From the NCBI GenBank assembly GCA_016712885.1, contig JADJQF010000033.1, positions 809,120-873,119 on the forward strand: a stretch of DNA of 64,000 bases, given 5' to 3'. Under the pieces are notes generated by a model, which ran no database searches, was not told the origin of the DNA, and saw nothing but the letters and a program-made list of their open reading frames with translations. This document shows, piece by piece, positions 16,411-24,246 of this stretch (its first letter is position 1; every line of letters starts with the position of its first letter). A program made the translations under genes and the position numbers. Source of the stretch: Candidatus Flexicrinis proximus (GTDB lineage Bacteria > Chloroflexota > Anaerolineae > Aggregatilineales > Phototrophicaceae).

Positions 16411-16899
16411 ATGTACCAGCAAGCACTGTCAATCTACGTAGTGAAGGCAGTTCTCGACGAGGACGTGGAGAGGCCACAGTGGCATGTCAAGCGCTGGACG
16501 CAGCCTCCTGTATTACTTCCGCGTGATTTGATTTCACAGGTCATCAGCACGACGGCGGGAGATGTGGAGGTCTATATGCCTTATGAGGCCACCCGTGACC
16601 GCAATGTCTGGATGTGGGCTTACGCGGAAATCAAGCGGCTGCACCCGAAGCCGACCGATCTCGAAACGCTGGATACGCTCTCGCTAGCCGAACAGTTCCG
16701 CCTGGGGCTCGATATGGCATTGGAGTATGTCGAGATTGCCGAGGACGGGCGCGGACACAACGACCGTTCGCACTACCTTGCCCGCTGTCTGCGCCAGATC
16801 GGCCGCATCACCAGTAATCCGGTTTGTTCTACAGCCAGCCTCAATTCCGGGGCTCCGGCTTCATTCGATTCCAAAGGAGAGCAAGATGAACAAGCGTAA
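16411..16899 (+). CDS. Hypothetical protein, first gene of the ParM operon
   Basis: 162 residues, ATG preceded by CAGGAGAAA. Alpha/beta composition, with a helical middle (LSLAEQFRLGLDMALEYVEIA) and a low-complexity C-terminal tail. No family recognised. It overlaps the ParM-like start by 14 bases, so the genes are probably translated together; it may be a segregation accessory or operon regulator. Confidence 0.55.
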   Translation: MYQQALSIYVVKAVLDEDVERPQWHVKRWTQPPVLLPRDLISQVISTTAGDVEVYMPYEATRDRNVWMWAYAEIKRLHPKPTDLETLDTLSLAEQFRLGLDMALEYVEIAEDGRGHNDRSHYLARCLRQIGRITSNPVCSTASLNSGAPASFDSKGEQDEQA

Positions 16900-17962
16900 G
16901 ACAGGCAGCAGTAACGGTAACGGGGCTTCAGTCCTGCTGGAGCGCAGCGGTCCACTCACCATCGGGCTGGATATCGGCTATGGCGTGGTCAAAGCCGTCA
17001 CCAGCGATGCGGTCATCACTTTCCCGTCGGTCGCGGGTCACGCCCGCGAGATCAAGTTCCGCCAGGAAGACCTGACCGCCAGATATCCCGGCGAACAGAT
17101 CATTGACGAGGACGGATCGTGGTTCACCGGCGATCTGGCGCTGGCGCAGATTCCGCCTGGCGAAATACTTCGGCTGCGCGGCCGTACATCCAACGAAGCC
17201 AGCATGGGCAATACCTTCCGGCTGCGACTGGCCAAGGTCGCCCTCGGCAAGCTGTTCCCCGGAACCCGTAATCGCGATGTCGTTCATCTGCGGATCGCGA
17301 CCGGCCTGCCCTGCGACCACATGCGGGATGCCGCGGCATTAAAAGCCACCCTGCTCGGCCAGCACCTGATCCAGACCGACACGGCCGATTTCATCGCCAA
17401 CGTAGTCGAGGTCATGGTCATGCCCCAGCCTTACGGCACCATTTACTCGCGCACCCTCAGTTCCGGCGGCGACATCAATCCAGCCCACACCGCGATGCGG
17501 ACCGGCGTGTGCGACGTCGGGACGTATACGGTTGATGTGGCGCTGGATGCCGACGGCGAATACATCGACGCTGAGAGCGGCAGCGCGGAAAGCGGCGTAT
17601 ACACCGCCCAGGAGCGAATCGCGGCGGCGCTGGAACGGGATTGCCGCCAGAAGATGCCGTTCAAACTGGTCGAGGAAACACTGCGGACCGGCGTACTACG
17701 CGCCAGCGGCGAGCGGATCGACTACCGGCAGGAGGTCGAAGACGCGCTCGCCCCGCTGCGCAGCGCGACCCTCAACCTGCTCAACGAAAAGTGGAAAGCC
17801 GGCGCGGCGGTCGACGTGATCTACCTGTCGGGCGGCGGCGCGGAACTGGTGTTCCGCGAAGTGATGTCGGCCTATCCGCAGACACAGCTGGTGAAACAGG
17901 CGCAGCTGGCCAACGCGCAGGGCTATCTGAACTACGCACGGTTCGTGGAGAAGCAGTCATGA
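16886..17962 (+). CDS. parM: ParM/StbA-like actin-family ATPase
   Basis: 358 residues from ATG 16886 (AAGGAG upstream). Actin-fold nucleotide motifs are visible in order: phosphate-1 LTIGLDIGYGVVKAV near residue 25, phosphate-2 CDVGTYTVDVAL near residue 210 and the adenosine motif YLSGGGAELVF near residue 315. Such proteins polymerise into filaments that push plasmid copies apart, working with a ParR adaptor on a parC centromere. The next gene overlaps its stop by ATGA, is small and helical, and fits a ParR. The parC could be the 16254-16410 intergenic region or the hairpin array at 18484-18664. Confidence 0.8.
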   Translation: MNKRKTGSSNGNGASVLLERSGPLTIGLDIGYGVVKAVTSDAVITFPSVAGHAREIKFRQEDLTARYPGEQIIDEDGSWFTGDLALAQIPPGEILRLRGRTSNEASMGNTFRLRLAKVALGKLFPGTRNRDVVHLRIATGLPCDHMRDAAALKATLLGQHLIQTDTADFIANVVEVMVMPQPYGTIYSRTLSSGGDINPAHTAMRTGVCDVGTYTVDVALDADGEYIDAESGSAESGVYTAQERIAAALERDCRQKMPFKLVEETLRTGVLRASGERIDYRQEVEDALAPLRSATLNLLNEKWKAGAAVDVIYLSGGGAELVFREVMSAYPQTQLVKQAQLANAQGYLNYARFVEKQS

Positions 17963-18438
17963 ACGGGTTTTACGCAGGAAACGAACGGTCAGACCGCCAT
18001 CAAACCGCCGTAAACAACGCGCGCCGCAAAAACCGCAAGCCGCCCAAGCGCGAACACCGCCTGATCGCGTTCAAAGCCTTCCTCGACACCGACCGCGAGA
18101 TCGTGAATTGGTGGGAAGGGATGGAAGACGGCGCGCGCAGCGACGTGATCCGCGCCCTGCTGCACAGCTATATCGAGGGACTGCCGATGTACGAGGCGGC
18201 GCAAAGAAAGCTGATCCCGGTGGATAGCAATACCGTGCGCGAAGTACATGACAACACGCGCTGGATCCGGGACGCCCTGAGCGAAATGCCGGCCTATCTC
18301 GAACGGCTGCTGGGGCGTTTGGAAGCGACGCGATCGCCAGAAGCGGTGAGCCATCCGGAGCCTGCGGTCCATGAAGGTGGACTCACGCCCGAAGCACAGG
18401 CTCGCCGCATGGCCAAAATGGAGAAAGCAAATTGGTGA
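17959..18438 (+). CDS. ParR-like partner of the actin-like ATPase
   Basis: 159 residues starting in an ATGA overlap with parM. The N-terminus is very basic (NARRKNRKPPKREHR), followed by helices (FKAFLDTDREIVNWWEG, GARSDVIRALLHSYIEG) that could form an RHH-like DNA-binding dimer, and an acidic, Pro-rich C-terminal tail as in ParR proteins. The assignment rests mainly on position directly after ParM. A five-hairpin DNA region starts 46 bases after the stop. Confidence 0.55.
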   Translation: MNGFYAGNERSDRHQTAVNNARRKNRKPPKREHRLIAFKAFLDTDREIVNWWEGMEDGARSDVIRALLHSYIEGLPMYEAAQRKLIPVDSNTVREVHDNTRWIRDALSEMPAYLERLLGRLEATRSPEAVSHPEPAVHEGGLTPEAQARRMAKMEKANW

Positions 18439-18483
18439 AATGACGGCGCTGTATTACATCACAGATCGCGTCCATCGCGAAGC

Positions 18484-18664
18484 GGCGCTGCGTCGGGGCG
18501 CAGCGCCTTCTCGGACCCCGCAGGGCGGGCGTGAGCTGCAGAAGTATCTGCGCGGGGTCCGAAGCGAGCTAAATCTTAGCTCGCTCCTCAGACGCCGGAG
18601 GGGCTGGTGCAGGCCGCATCGCGGTCTGCACAGGTGCGGCGGTGCAAGGCACCCGCCGCACCTG
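18484..18664 (+). other. Array of five back-to-back hairpins (oriT, parC or structured RNA)
   Basis: Five strong stems follow each other almost without gaps. HP1 18484-18507: GGCGCTGCG / CGCAGCGCC. HP2 18511-18562: TCGGACCCCGC / GCGGGGTCCGA. HP3 18563-18585: AGCGAGCTAA / TTAGCTCGCT with a 3-base loop. HP4 18608-18630: TGCAGGCCGC / GCGGTCTGCA with one G-T pair. HP5 18631-18664: CAGGTGCGGCGGTGC / GCACCCGCCGCACCTG with one bulge. No gene fits the 312 bases between the ParR-like and HU-like genes. Position directly before a HU/RHH/relaxase operon suits an oriT or single-strand initiation site; position after ParR suits parC. A structured RNA is also possible. Confidence 0.7.
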
Positions 18665-18750
18665 TCGTCGCCACCAGTGGCTCCGACATGGCGCACATCG
18701 TCCCGATCTGCGCCAAAACGCTGCACCGCCTATCCGCAGGGGAGAAAAGC

Positions 18751-19074
18751 ATGAAACACAGACAATTTGTGCAATCCATCGCGCGGCGTCTGCCGCATGT
18801 CGAGCGGCACCATGTCGCCGAAGTGCTGGAGGTGGCGGCCGAACTCTGGGCCGAGGCCCTGCAGCAACCGGGCGCGATGGTCACGATGATGAACCTCGGC
18901 AAGCTGCAGGTCGAAGCGCAGCAGGTCAAAGTGTCGGGCGCGATCCGTGTCCGGCTGCAGGCACATTATGGGGGGATCGCTCCTGAAACCGTCGGCAGGC
19001 TGTACTACCGGTTCCGTCCAGCGGGCTGGCTGAAAGCGTTAGTGGAGGCGAGCTATGACACGCAAGAAAACTGA
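18751..19074 (+). CDS. HU/IHF-like DNA-binding protein, module 2
   Basis: 107 residues from ATG 18751 with CAGGGGAGA upstream. HU-type pattern: FVQSIARRLPHVERHHVAEV, LEVAAELWAEALQQPGA, strand MVTMMNLGKLQVE, then a strand and a longer C-terminal part than in module 1. Likely bends DNA at the adjacent hairpin region or oriT. Its end overlaps the start of the RHH accessory gene at 19055. Confidence 0.7.
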   Translation: MKHRQFVQSIARRLPHVERHHVAEVLEVAAELWAEALQQPGAMVTMMNLGKLQVEAQQVKVSGAIRVRLQAHYGGIAPETVGRLYYRFRPAGWLKALVEASYDTQEN

Positions 19075-19363
19075 TCAGTACACACAGCGCCAGACCGTCA
19101 GCCTGACGCCGGACCAGATGCGGCGGCTGAAGGAACTGAGATCGGTGCGTGCGCGCAAGGATGGCAGCCTGATCTACATCACCGACCTGATCCGCGATGC
19201 CGTCAATTACTACCTCGCCGCGCAGGAAGATCTGCCCGGATCGCGGCGCGCGATCGCCAAAGGCGTCGAGACGAAGGTGGATCTGCTCGCGGAAGATTTG
19301 CGGGGGCTGCGGGCGCGGCTGGACAGCTTCATCGAGAGCGTGATGCGGCGGAGAAGTCCATAA
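19055..19363 (+). CDS. Ribbon-helix-helix mobilisation accessory protein, module 2
   Basis: 102 residues, overlapping the HU-like gene by 20 bases and ending 3 bases before the relaxase. RHH-like start (RQTVSLTPDQMRRLKELRS, then YITDLIRDAVNYYLAAQ) followed by a long helical C-terminus. Counterpart of the product of 6426-6800, with the same LIRDA helix. Probable oriT-binding partner of the relaxase that follows. Confidence 0.7.
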   Translation: MTRKKTDQYTQRQTVSLTPDQMRRLKELRSVRARKDGSLIYITDLIRDAVNYYLAAQEDLPGSRRAIAKGVETKVDLLAEDLRGLRARLDSFIESVMRRRSP

Positions 19364-19366
19364 ACG

Positions 19367-20389
19367 ATGAACCGTAAGCAGATGTGCGTCGCCAACCTGC
19401 GCTACAAACGGCCCGGCGCCAGCGAAGCCAGGCAGGCCAGGAACCTGCTTGGCTACCTGACGTACCGCGAAAGCCGTGACGAAGGCGTCAAACTCGTCGC
19501 CGGTGTGGACCGCTGGGCGGATCACGGCATGGGCGGATCGGTCGGCGAGATCGTGCGGCGCTGCGGCGACCTGTGCAGCGAGCACGTCCTGATGTTCTCG
19601 CTGGTGATTAACCCGAACCCGCAGCTGATGGCGATGGTCGCCCCCGGCCAGCGCGAGCAGTTTTTGCGCGAACTGACCAGGACGACGGTGGATGGCTTCT
19701 TCGAGGCGCGCGGGATCGACAGCGGTGCAGAGTTCAGCTACGTGATCCATCACCGGAGCAGCGAGGATCCGCAGGCACCGGGGATGCACAACCCGCATAG
19801 CCATGTCGTGCTGCCCGGCACGATCTGGAGCGAGGAAGCTGGCGAGCGGGTGCCGCTGTACTTCTCGCAGAACAGGAAGGTCGACCACATCGGGATGCTG
19901 CACGCAGTCACCGAGCAGAACATGACGGAAATGATGGGTCGCTACGTCGGGCCGGACTGGGAGCAGCGCATCGACCGCCTGGAAGCGGTTCGAGACGCAC
20001 AAAAGCAGATCGTGAGGGAGAAGCCGCATGGCGTGATGGGAGACGACGATTTCACGCCGTGCTTCTGGTGCGGCGCGCGGCAGACCGACGAGCAGACCAG
20101 CGCCGCCGGTTATTACGTCCTCTCAGACAGTAACGATCTCGAATTCCGCCCCTTCGTGCGCGGATTGAGCCACGAAGAGGCCGAACTTCTGGCCCGCCTG
20201 ATGGCGCTCGAAGCGGGTAGCGGCTTTGAATACCTCAAGCGGATCGGTACGGGCATCGAGCAGATGACACGCAAGGAACGCCGTGCACTCTTCGAAGAAC
20301 TGCGCGAAGTGACTACCCAGCGGGTGTACCAGCAGCCCCCAGTTGAGCGACGAGATGAGCGTGAAATCGAGTGGGATATCGGATTGTAG
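19367..20389 (+). CDS. Relaxase-like mobilisation protein, module 2
   Basis: 340 residues. The N-terminal 210 residues align with the module 1 relaxase (NLLGYLTYRES, WADHGMGG, then MHNPHSHVVLPGT with the histidine cluster). Residues 220-340 are an extension absent from module 1, with a possible metal-binding CFWCGARQTDEQT and a helical region (RKERRALFEELREV). The family's role is to nick oriT and stay covalently bound to the transferred strand. Two different relaxases in one element could recognise two origins. It ends just before a long inverted repeat. Confidence 0.75.
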   Translation: MNRKQMCVANLRYKRPGASEARQARNLLGYLTYRESRDEGVKLVAGVDRWADHGMGGSVGEIVRRCGDLCSEHVLMFSLVINPNPQLMAMVAPGQREQFLRELTRTTVDGFFEARGIDSGAEFSYVIHHRSSEDPQAPGMHNPHSHVVLPGTIWSEEAGERVPLYFSQNRKVDHIGMLHAVTEQNMTEMMGRYVGPDWEQRIDRLEAVRDAQKQIVREKPHGVMGDDDFTPCFWCGARQTDEQTSAAGYYVLSDSNDLEFRPFVRGLSHEEAELLARLMALEAGSGFEYLKRIGTGIEQMTRKERRALFEELREVTTQRVYQQPPVERRDEREIEWDIGL

Positions 20390-20396
20390 GCAAAGA

Positions 20397-20458
20397 AAAA
20401 CACACAGGAGGATGAGCGGGCTGGTCGCCAAACCCTACGCTCAAGACCTGTGTGTTTT
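20397..20458 (+). terminator. Inverted repeat between relaxase and primase genes
   Basis: Perfect 12-bp arms AAAACACACAGG (20397-20408) and CCTGTGTGTTTT (20447-20458) with a 38-base loop. A-rich and T-rich ends suit a bidirectional terminator, but the long loop and its position 14 bases before the primase start also suit an attenuator or operator. Confidence 0.5.
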
Positions 20459-20472
20459 CCAAAGGATTACAC

Positions 20473-21420
20473 ATGAGTATGACAGAAAATGGAATCACTG
20501 ACAAGACATCTGAGCGCCGCACCTTCCTGCAGGCGCTGTTCGGCAGCGCGCCGGACGACCTGTATTTCGAGCTGCGCTGCATCCATCCCGGCGATCTGCC
20601 CCCGCGCACGTTCTGGAGCAGGATCGGCGACAAGCGCACGTTGGCCAGCGCTTTCAAGCGTGCCGAGGCATCGAACGGCGAAGGCTACGGCGTGTATTTC
20701 GCGCCGTGCCTGCGAAACACCAGGAGCGGCAAAGCGGAAGCGGCCGCGCTGCTGCCGGCCTTCTGGCTGGATATCGACTGCGACGGAGATGCGTCGAGGC
20801 GGGAAACGGCGTCGAACAGGCTGCGCGCGTTTCAGTTGCCACCATCGGCCATTCTGGACAGCGGCGGCGGACTGCACGCGTACTGGCTGCTGACCGAATC
20901 ACTTCCACTCGCTGATTCGGCGACACGGGAGAAAGCTGCATCGATCCTGCGCGGGTTGTCCGAAGCGCTGGACGGCGATCCACAGTACGTCAAATCGGCG
21001 GCGTCGGTCATGCGCCTGCCTGGCAGCATCAACACTAAACCGGAACGTGGCGGCGCGACCGTCACCGTTCTTGAACTGGATACAGAACTGCGTTACGCCC
21101 TGGAGCAATTCGCGTGGCTGGAGGCGAAACCGCAGCCGGTCGAGCGCATTGGCGGCTTGAATGTCGTCACGCTCAACCAGGTGAGGCTGCCTGAACGGAC
21201 TGAAACCTATCTCGCCAGCGGTGCGAGCGAAGGCAGCCGGAATCATGAATTGTTCGCAGCGGCCTGCCAGATGCGCGACGCCGGCAGCAGCCAATCCGAA
21301 GCAGAACGCGAGCTCGTTCCCCGTCATGTCGCCAGCGGCGGCAGCGAACGCGAAGCGCTGACCACGATCCGCAGCGCTTACAGCCGTCCCCCGCGCGAAG
21401 CCGATCGCTTCACCGCGTGA
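20473..21420 (+). CDS. RepB-like/AEP-type DNA primase
   Basis: 315 residues from ATG 20473 (AAAGGA upstream); a longer start at 20452 lies inside the inverted repeat. It has the archaeo-eukaryotic primase pattern of plasmid and phage primases: FWLDIDCDGD near residue 98 (catalytic acidic pair), ILDSGGGLHAYWLL near residue 130, and VMRLPGSINTK near residue 178. The C-terminus (SRNHELFAAACQMRDAGSSQ) resembles a PriCT helical domain. It would synthesise primers at the element's origin. The helicase gene starts one base after its stop, giving a primase-helicase pair. Confidence 0.8.
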   Translation: MSMTENGITDKTSERRTFLQALFGSAPDDLYFELRCIHPGDLPPRTFWSRIGDKRTLASAFKRAEASNGEGYGVYFAPCLRNTRSGKAEAAALLPAFWLDIDCDGDASRRETASNRLRAFQLPPSAILDSGGGLHAYWLLTESLPLADSATREKAASILRGLSEALDGDPQYVKSAASVMRLPGSINTKPERGGATVTVLELDTELRYALEQFAWLEAKPQPVERIGGLNVVTLNQVRLPERTETYLASGASEGSRNHELFAAACQMRDAGSSQSEAERELVPRHVASGGSEREALTTIRSAYSRPPREADRFTA

Positions 21421-21421
21421 G

Positions 21422-23362
21422 ATGGTCGATCGCCTCGTCACCCGCTTTCCACGCGACACAACCCCGGATCGGCCCAGTGCGGCGCAGATTGCCGAGGCAG
21501 TCCGCGCGTGTTCGGCACTCGATCCGGTCGAGTGGTCGGAAGTGCGGCAGCGGCTCAAGAGCGTATGTGGCGACGAATTGAAGGTCAGCGATCTGGACCG
21601 GCTGTACCGCGAAGCGCGGCGCCGTCATGCTCGCAGCGAGGCGGATGCGGCGGAGAGCGCTGAACGCTATGTCGAGCGCCACGGCAGCATCGTTTACGAG
21701 AAGGAAAATGGCCGCGGCATGATCAGGCAGGTTGTCTCGGATTGGACCGGACGCGTGCTGGAATGGATGATGCAGGTCGATGACGACGGTCAGATCGACC
21801 GGCAGATGCGTCTGCAGCTCACGCACAGCACCCATTCTGTCACGATTGACGCGCCGGATGAGCTGTTTGGCGATCCGAACGGTTTGGCACGCTTCCTTGC
21901 TGGCCGGGCTGGCGGCATGTTCTCGCCACGCGCGGGGATGCAGAAGCACCTCGCGCCAGCCATCCTCACGCTGTCGGGCGAAGTGCCGCGCCGGCAGTCG
22001 TTCCGCTTTATCGGCTGGACGCGCATCGACGATCGCTGGGTATATGTCACGCCGGATGTCTCCATTGCGGCAGCAGGTGTTCTGACCAGCCCGCCGGAAG
22101 TCTCACTGGAGAGCCGACTGCGCGACTACGGCTTGAAAGAAGCGGCGTGGCAGCAAGGCCTGACGGCCTTCCGCGCCGCGATTGCCGTATTTCCTGAAGC
22201 ATTGGCGTCTACGTTGATTGCCTTCGCGCTCCTGCCAGTCGTGCAGCGCTTCTTCCCGGCGGCTGCGCCGAAGCCCGCACTGCATCTGGTGGGCACCACC
22301 GGCAGCGGCAAGAGCGAAATCGCCGCCTTGATGGCCAGTTTCTACGGACAGTTCACCCGCGATACGCCGCCCGCCCAGTGGGGCGACACGGTCAACACGG
22401 TCGAGACGCTCGGCTACGCACTGGCCGATGCGCTGTACTGGGTCGACGACTACAAGACCTGTTACGCCGATGAGAAGACCTTTACGCGTTTTCTGCAGAG
22501 TTACTCGCGCGGGATGGGGCGCGGACGCCTGACCCGAGAGGCCAAACTACGGCAGGATCGCGCCTGCCGCGGCCTGCTGCTCTCGACTGGCGAGACGACC
22601 ATCGAGGGAGAGGCGTCGATCCTGTCGCGCATGCTGGTGCTGGAAGTTTCGCCCTGGGAACAGCGCGATCCGGGTGGCGCGATGCTCGCGCAGGCCGAGC
22701 ACCTGCGAGCCGAACTGCCGGCATTCACAGCGGTATTCGTACGCTGGATCGCTGAACAGGCGGATGCGGGGACCCTGATGAATCGCCTGGCCGAAGGGTA
22801 CGAAGGCTGTACAGCGGGTTATCGTGTTCAGCTTCAGGGAACGCTCGCCCGGCAAGCCAATACGGGCCGTATGATCAACAACTGGGCCGTGCTGAAAACT
22901 GTGTATCAGATGCTGCGTGAATTCTTGAGGGAATACAGTGTGGACGAGGGGCTGCCGGACTGGCAGGACACGATCCTTGAAACGATCCGGGCCGTGCAGG
23001 CCGAGCGCGTTGGACACGTGTTCCTCGACAGACTGACGCAGCTGGTGGCCAGCGGACGTGGGATGCTGGCAGCAGATTTGCAGCATCCCGAAGAGGCACG
23101 ATCCGGCGTGACGATTATTGGCTACATCGACGGCGAACATATCCTTTTGCTGCCGGACATCGCGGTTCAGGAAGTGACGCGCGGCGGAGCGATGCGGTTC
23201 GGCACGAACGAGATCGGCAAGCAGCTGCGCGAGGACGGCTGGCTGATCCCTGGCGCGAACAGCCTCACCGTGCAGCGCCGGGTCCGCGGCATCCAAACGC
23301 GATTTTGGCTGTTGAAAGCCGATTTTCTGACCTGTGACAGCTGTGACAGTGTGACAGCGTAA
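21422..23362 (+). CDS. Replicative helicase-like ATPase (DUF927-like)
   Basis: 646 residues. An N-terminal helical domain is followed by a P-loop ATPase with Walker A LVGTTGSGKSEIAAL near residue 290 and a Walker B-like region ALADALYWVDDYKTC. The GWTRIDDRWVYVTPD segment before the P-loop and the Walker context match the DUF927/superfamily-3-like helicases coupled to primases in mobile elements. It probably unwinds the origin for the adjacent primase. The last codons (CDSCDSVTA) are encoded by the first triplet of TGTGACAG repeats, so the replication gene and putative origin overlap physically. Confidence 0.7.
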   Translation: MVDRLVTRFPRDTTPDRPSAAQIAEAVRACSALDPVEWSEVRQRLKSVCGDELKVSDLDRLYREARRRHARSEADAAESAERYVERHGSIVYEKENGRGMIRQVVSDWTGRVLEWMMQVDDDGQIDRQMRLQLTHSTHSVTIDAPDELFGDPNGLARFLAGRAGGMFSPRAGMQKHLAPAILTLSGEVPRRQSFRFIGWTRIDDRWVYVTPDVSIAAAGVLTSPPEVSLESRLRDYGLKEAAWQQGLTAFRAAIAVFPEALASTLIAFALLPVVQRFFPAAAPKPALHLVGTTGSGKSEIAALMASFYGQFTRDTPPAQWGDTVNTVETLGYALADALYWVDDYKTCYADEKTFTRFLQSYSRGMGRGRLTREAKLRQDRACRGLLLSTGETTIEGEASILSRMLVLEVSPWEQRDPGGAMLAQAEHLRAELPAFTAVFVRWIAEQADAGTLMNRLAEGYEGCTAGYRVQLQGTLARQANTGRMINNWAVLKTVYQMLREFLREYSVDEGLPDWQDTILETIRAVQAERVGHVFLDRLTQLVASGRGMLAADLQHPEEARSGVTIIGYIDGEHILLLPDIAVQEVTRGGAMRFGTNEIGKQLREDGWLIPGANSLTVQRRVRGIQTRFWLLKADFLTCDSCDSVTA

Positions 23363-23584
23363 AGCATCGAAATCGGTCAGAATTTGCCAGCCATGAGCCT
23401 GTGACAGTTGTGACGCTGTGACAGGCTCTTTTGACTCGAGGGGGAAGTCTGCTGTCACAGGTGTCACAGGTGTCACAGATTCAAGAATGCCATATTCAAT
23501 AGAAAACAGAAAAATACAGGGGGGTGTCAAAACACTCGTAAAAAGCGCCGAACATGACCTGTGACATCTGTGACAGTGTGACAA
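23333..23584 (+). repeat. Iteron-like TGTGACAG array, putative replication origin
   Basis: Twelve copies of TGTGACAG or a close variant in four groups of three. Forward groups start at 23333/23342/23350, 23400/23409/23417 and 23560/23569/23577, each with the same 9- then 8-base spacing. The third group (23452, 23461, 23470) is inverted, spacing 9/9. The array overlaps the helicase 3' end and runs into AT-rich DNA (23480-23550), the usual layout of an iteron origin. A repressor-operator array is the alternative. The rest of 23585-24018 holds no convincing gene. Confidence 0.75.
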
Positions 23585-24018
23585 AACCAGTCGGTTCTTC
23601 CTTTGCGCTGCTTTCCGATTGCGTCTCTCCTTCGAAATGTATTCCGAAATGTCCCAGATCGCGGTCACGCCAGCGGACGTTGTCGCTAGCCACGCCCATC
23701 CACCGAAATCGTGAGGCTGTATGCTGTGCCAGGAATTCGACAAGTAAAGCGCCGATCTTGTACTTGCCGCGGCAATACAACATTCGTAAATGCCTCCAAT
23801 GACGGCGATACCTTGGCGTGTATCCCGGTCCCAAATGTCTGTTCGGCCGCCGGCATCCAACCGTGTGATTAACTGAGTATCTATATTGCCCTGCTCGGTT
23901 TTTGTTTTCGGCACGCGAAGCAAGTCCAGAGTTCATTCTACGCAGACTCTACTCGACGCCCGAACCCGCGTTGTCTGACAATGCTCTTAAGCCCACAAAG
24001 ACTGTGCGCAAAACGCGG

Positions 24019-24186
24019 ATGCGTGAAATATATGAGACTGGCAACAAGCTAAAACAGCTCGCATGTCAGTACGGCATATCAACCGCGCGCGTCCGTTGTA
24101 TCCGGAGTAAGGCCGCCGTTTGGGGCAGGTCAAGCGAAGTACTTATCCTACTTCTCTACGCAAAACCCACGCAATTCTTTTCGTAA
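24019..24186 (+). CDS. Small helix-turn-helix ORF (possibly a remnant)
   Basis: 55 residues from ATG 24019; the frame is open further upstream, so the true start is unclear. MREIYETGNKLKQLACQYGI followed by STARVRCIRSKA has the spacing of a sigma region 4-type helix-turn-helix. It may be a truncated regulator at the edge of the replication region. Confidence 0.35.
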   Translation: MREIYETGNKLKQLACQYGISTARVRCIRSKAAVWGRSSEVLILLLYAKPTQFFS

Positions 24187-24246
24187 CGGTTTCTATAGGT
24201 AGCATATAGTAGGATCTACTTAAATCATAATGAAGGATCGAGGCCA

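Noticed and set aside
23333..23584. CRISPR-like interpretation of the TGTGACAG repeats
   Set aside because: Repeat unit is 8 bases with 0-1 base gaps inside triplets and no spacers of uniform length.
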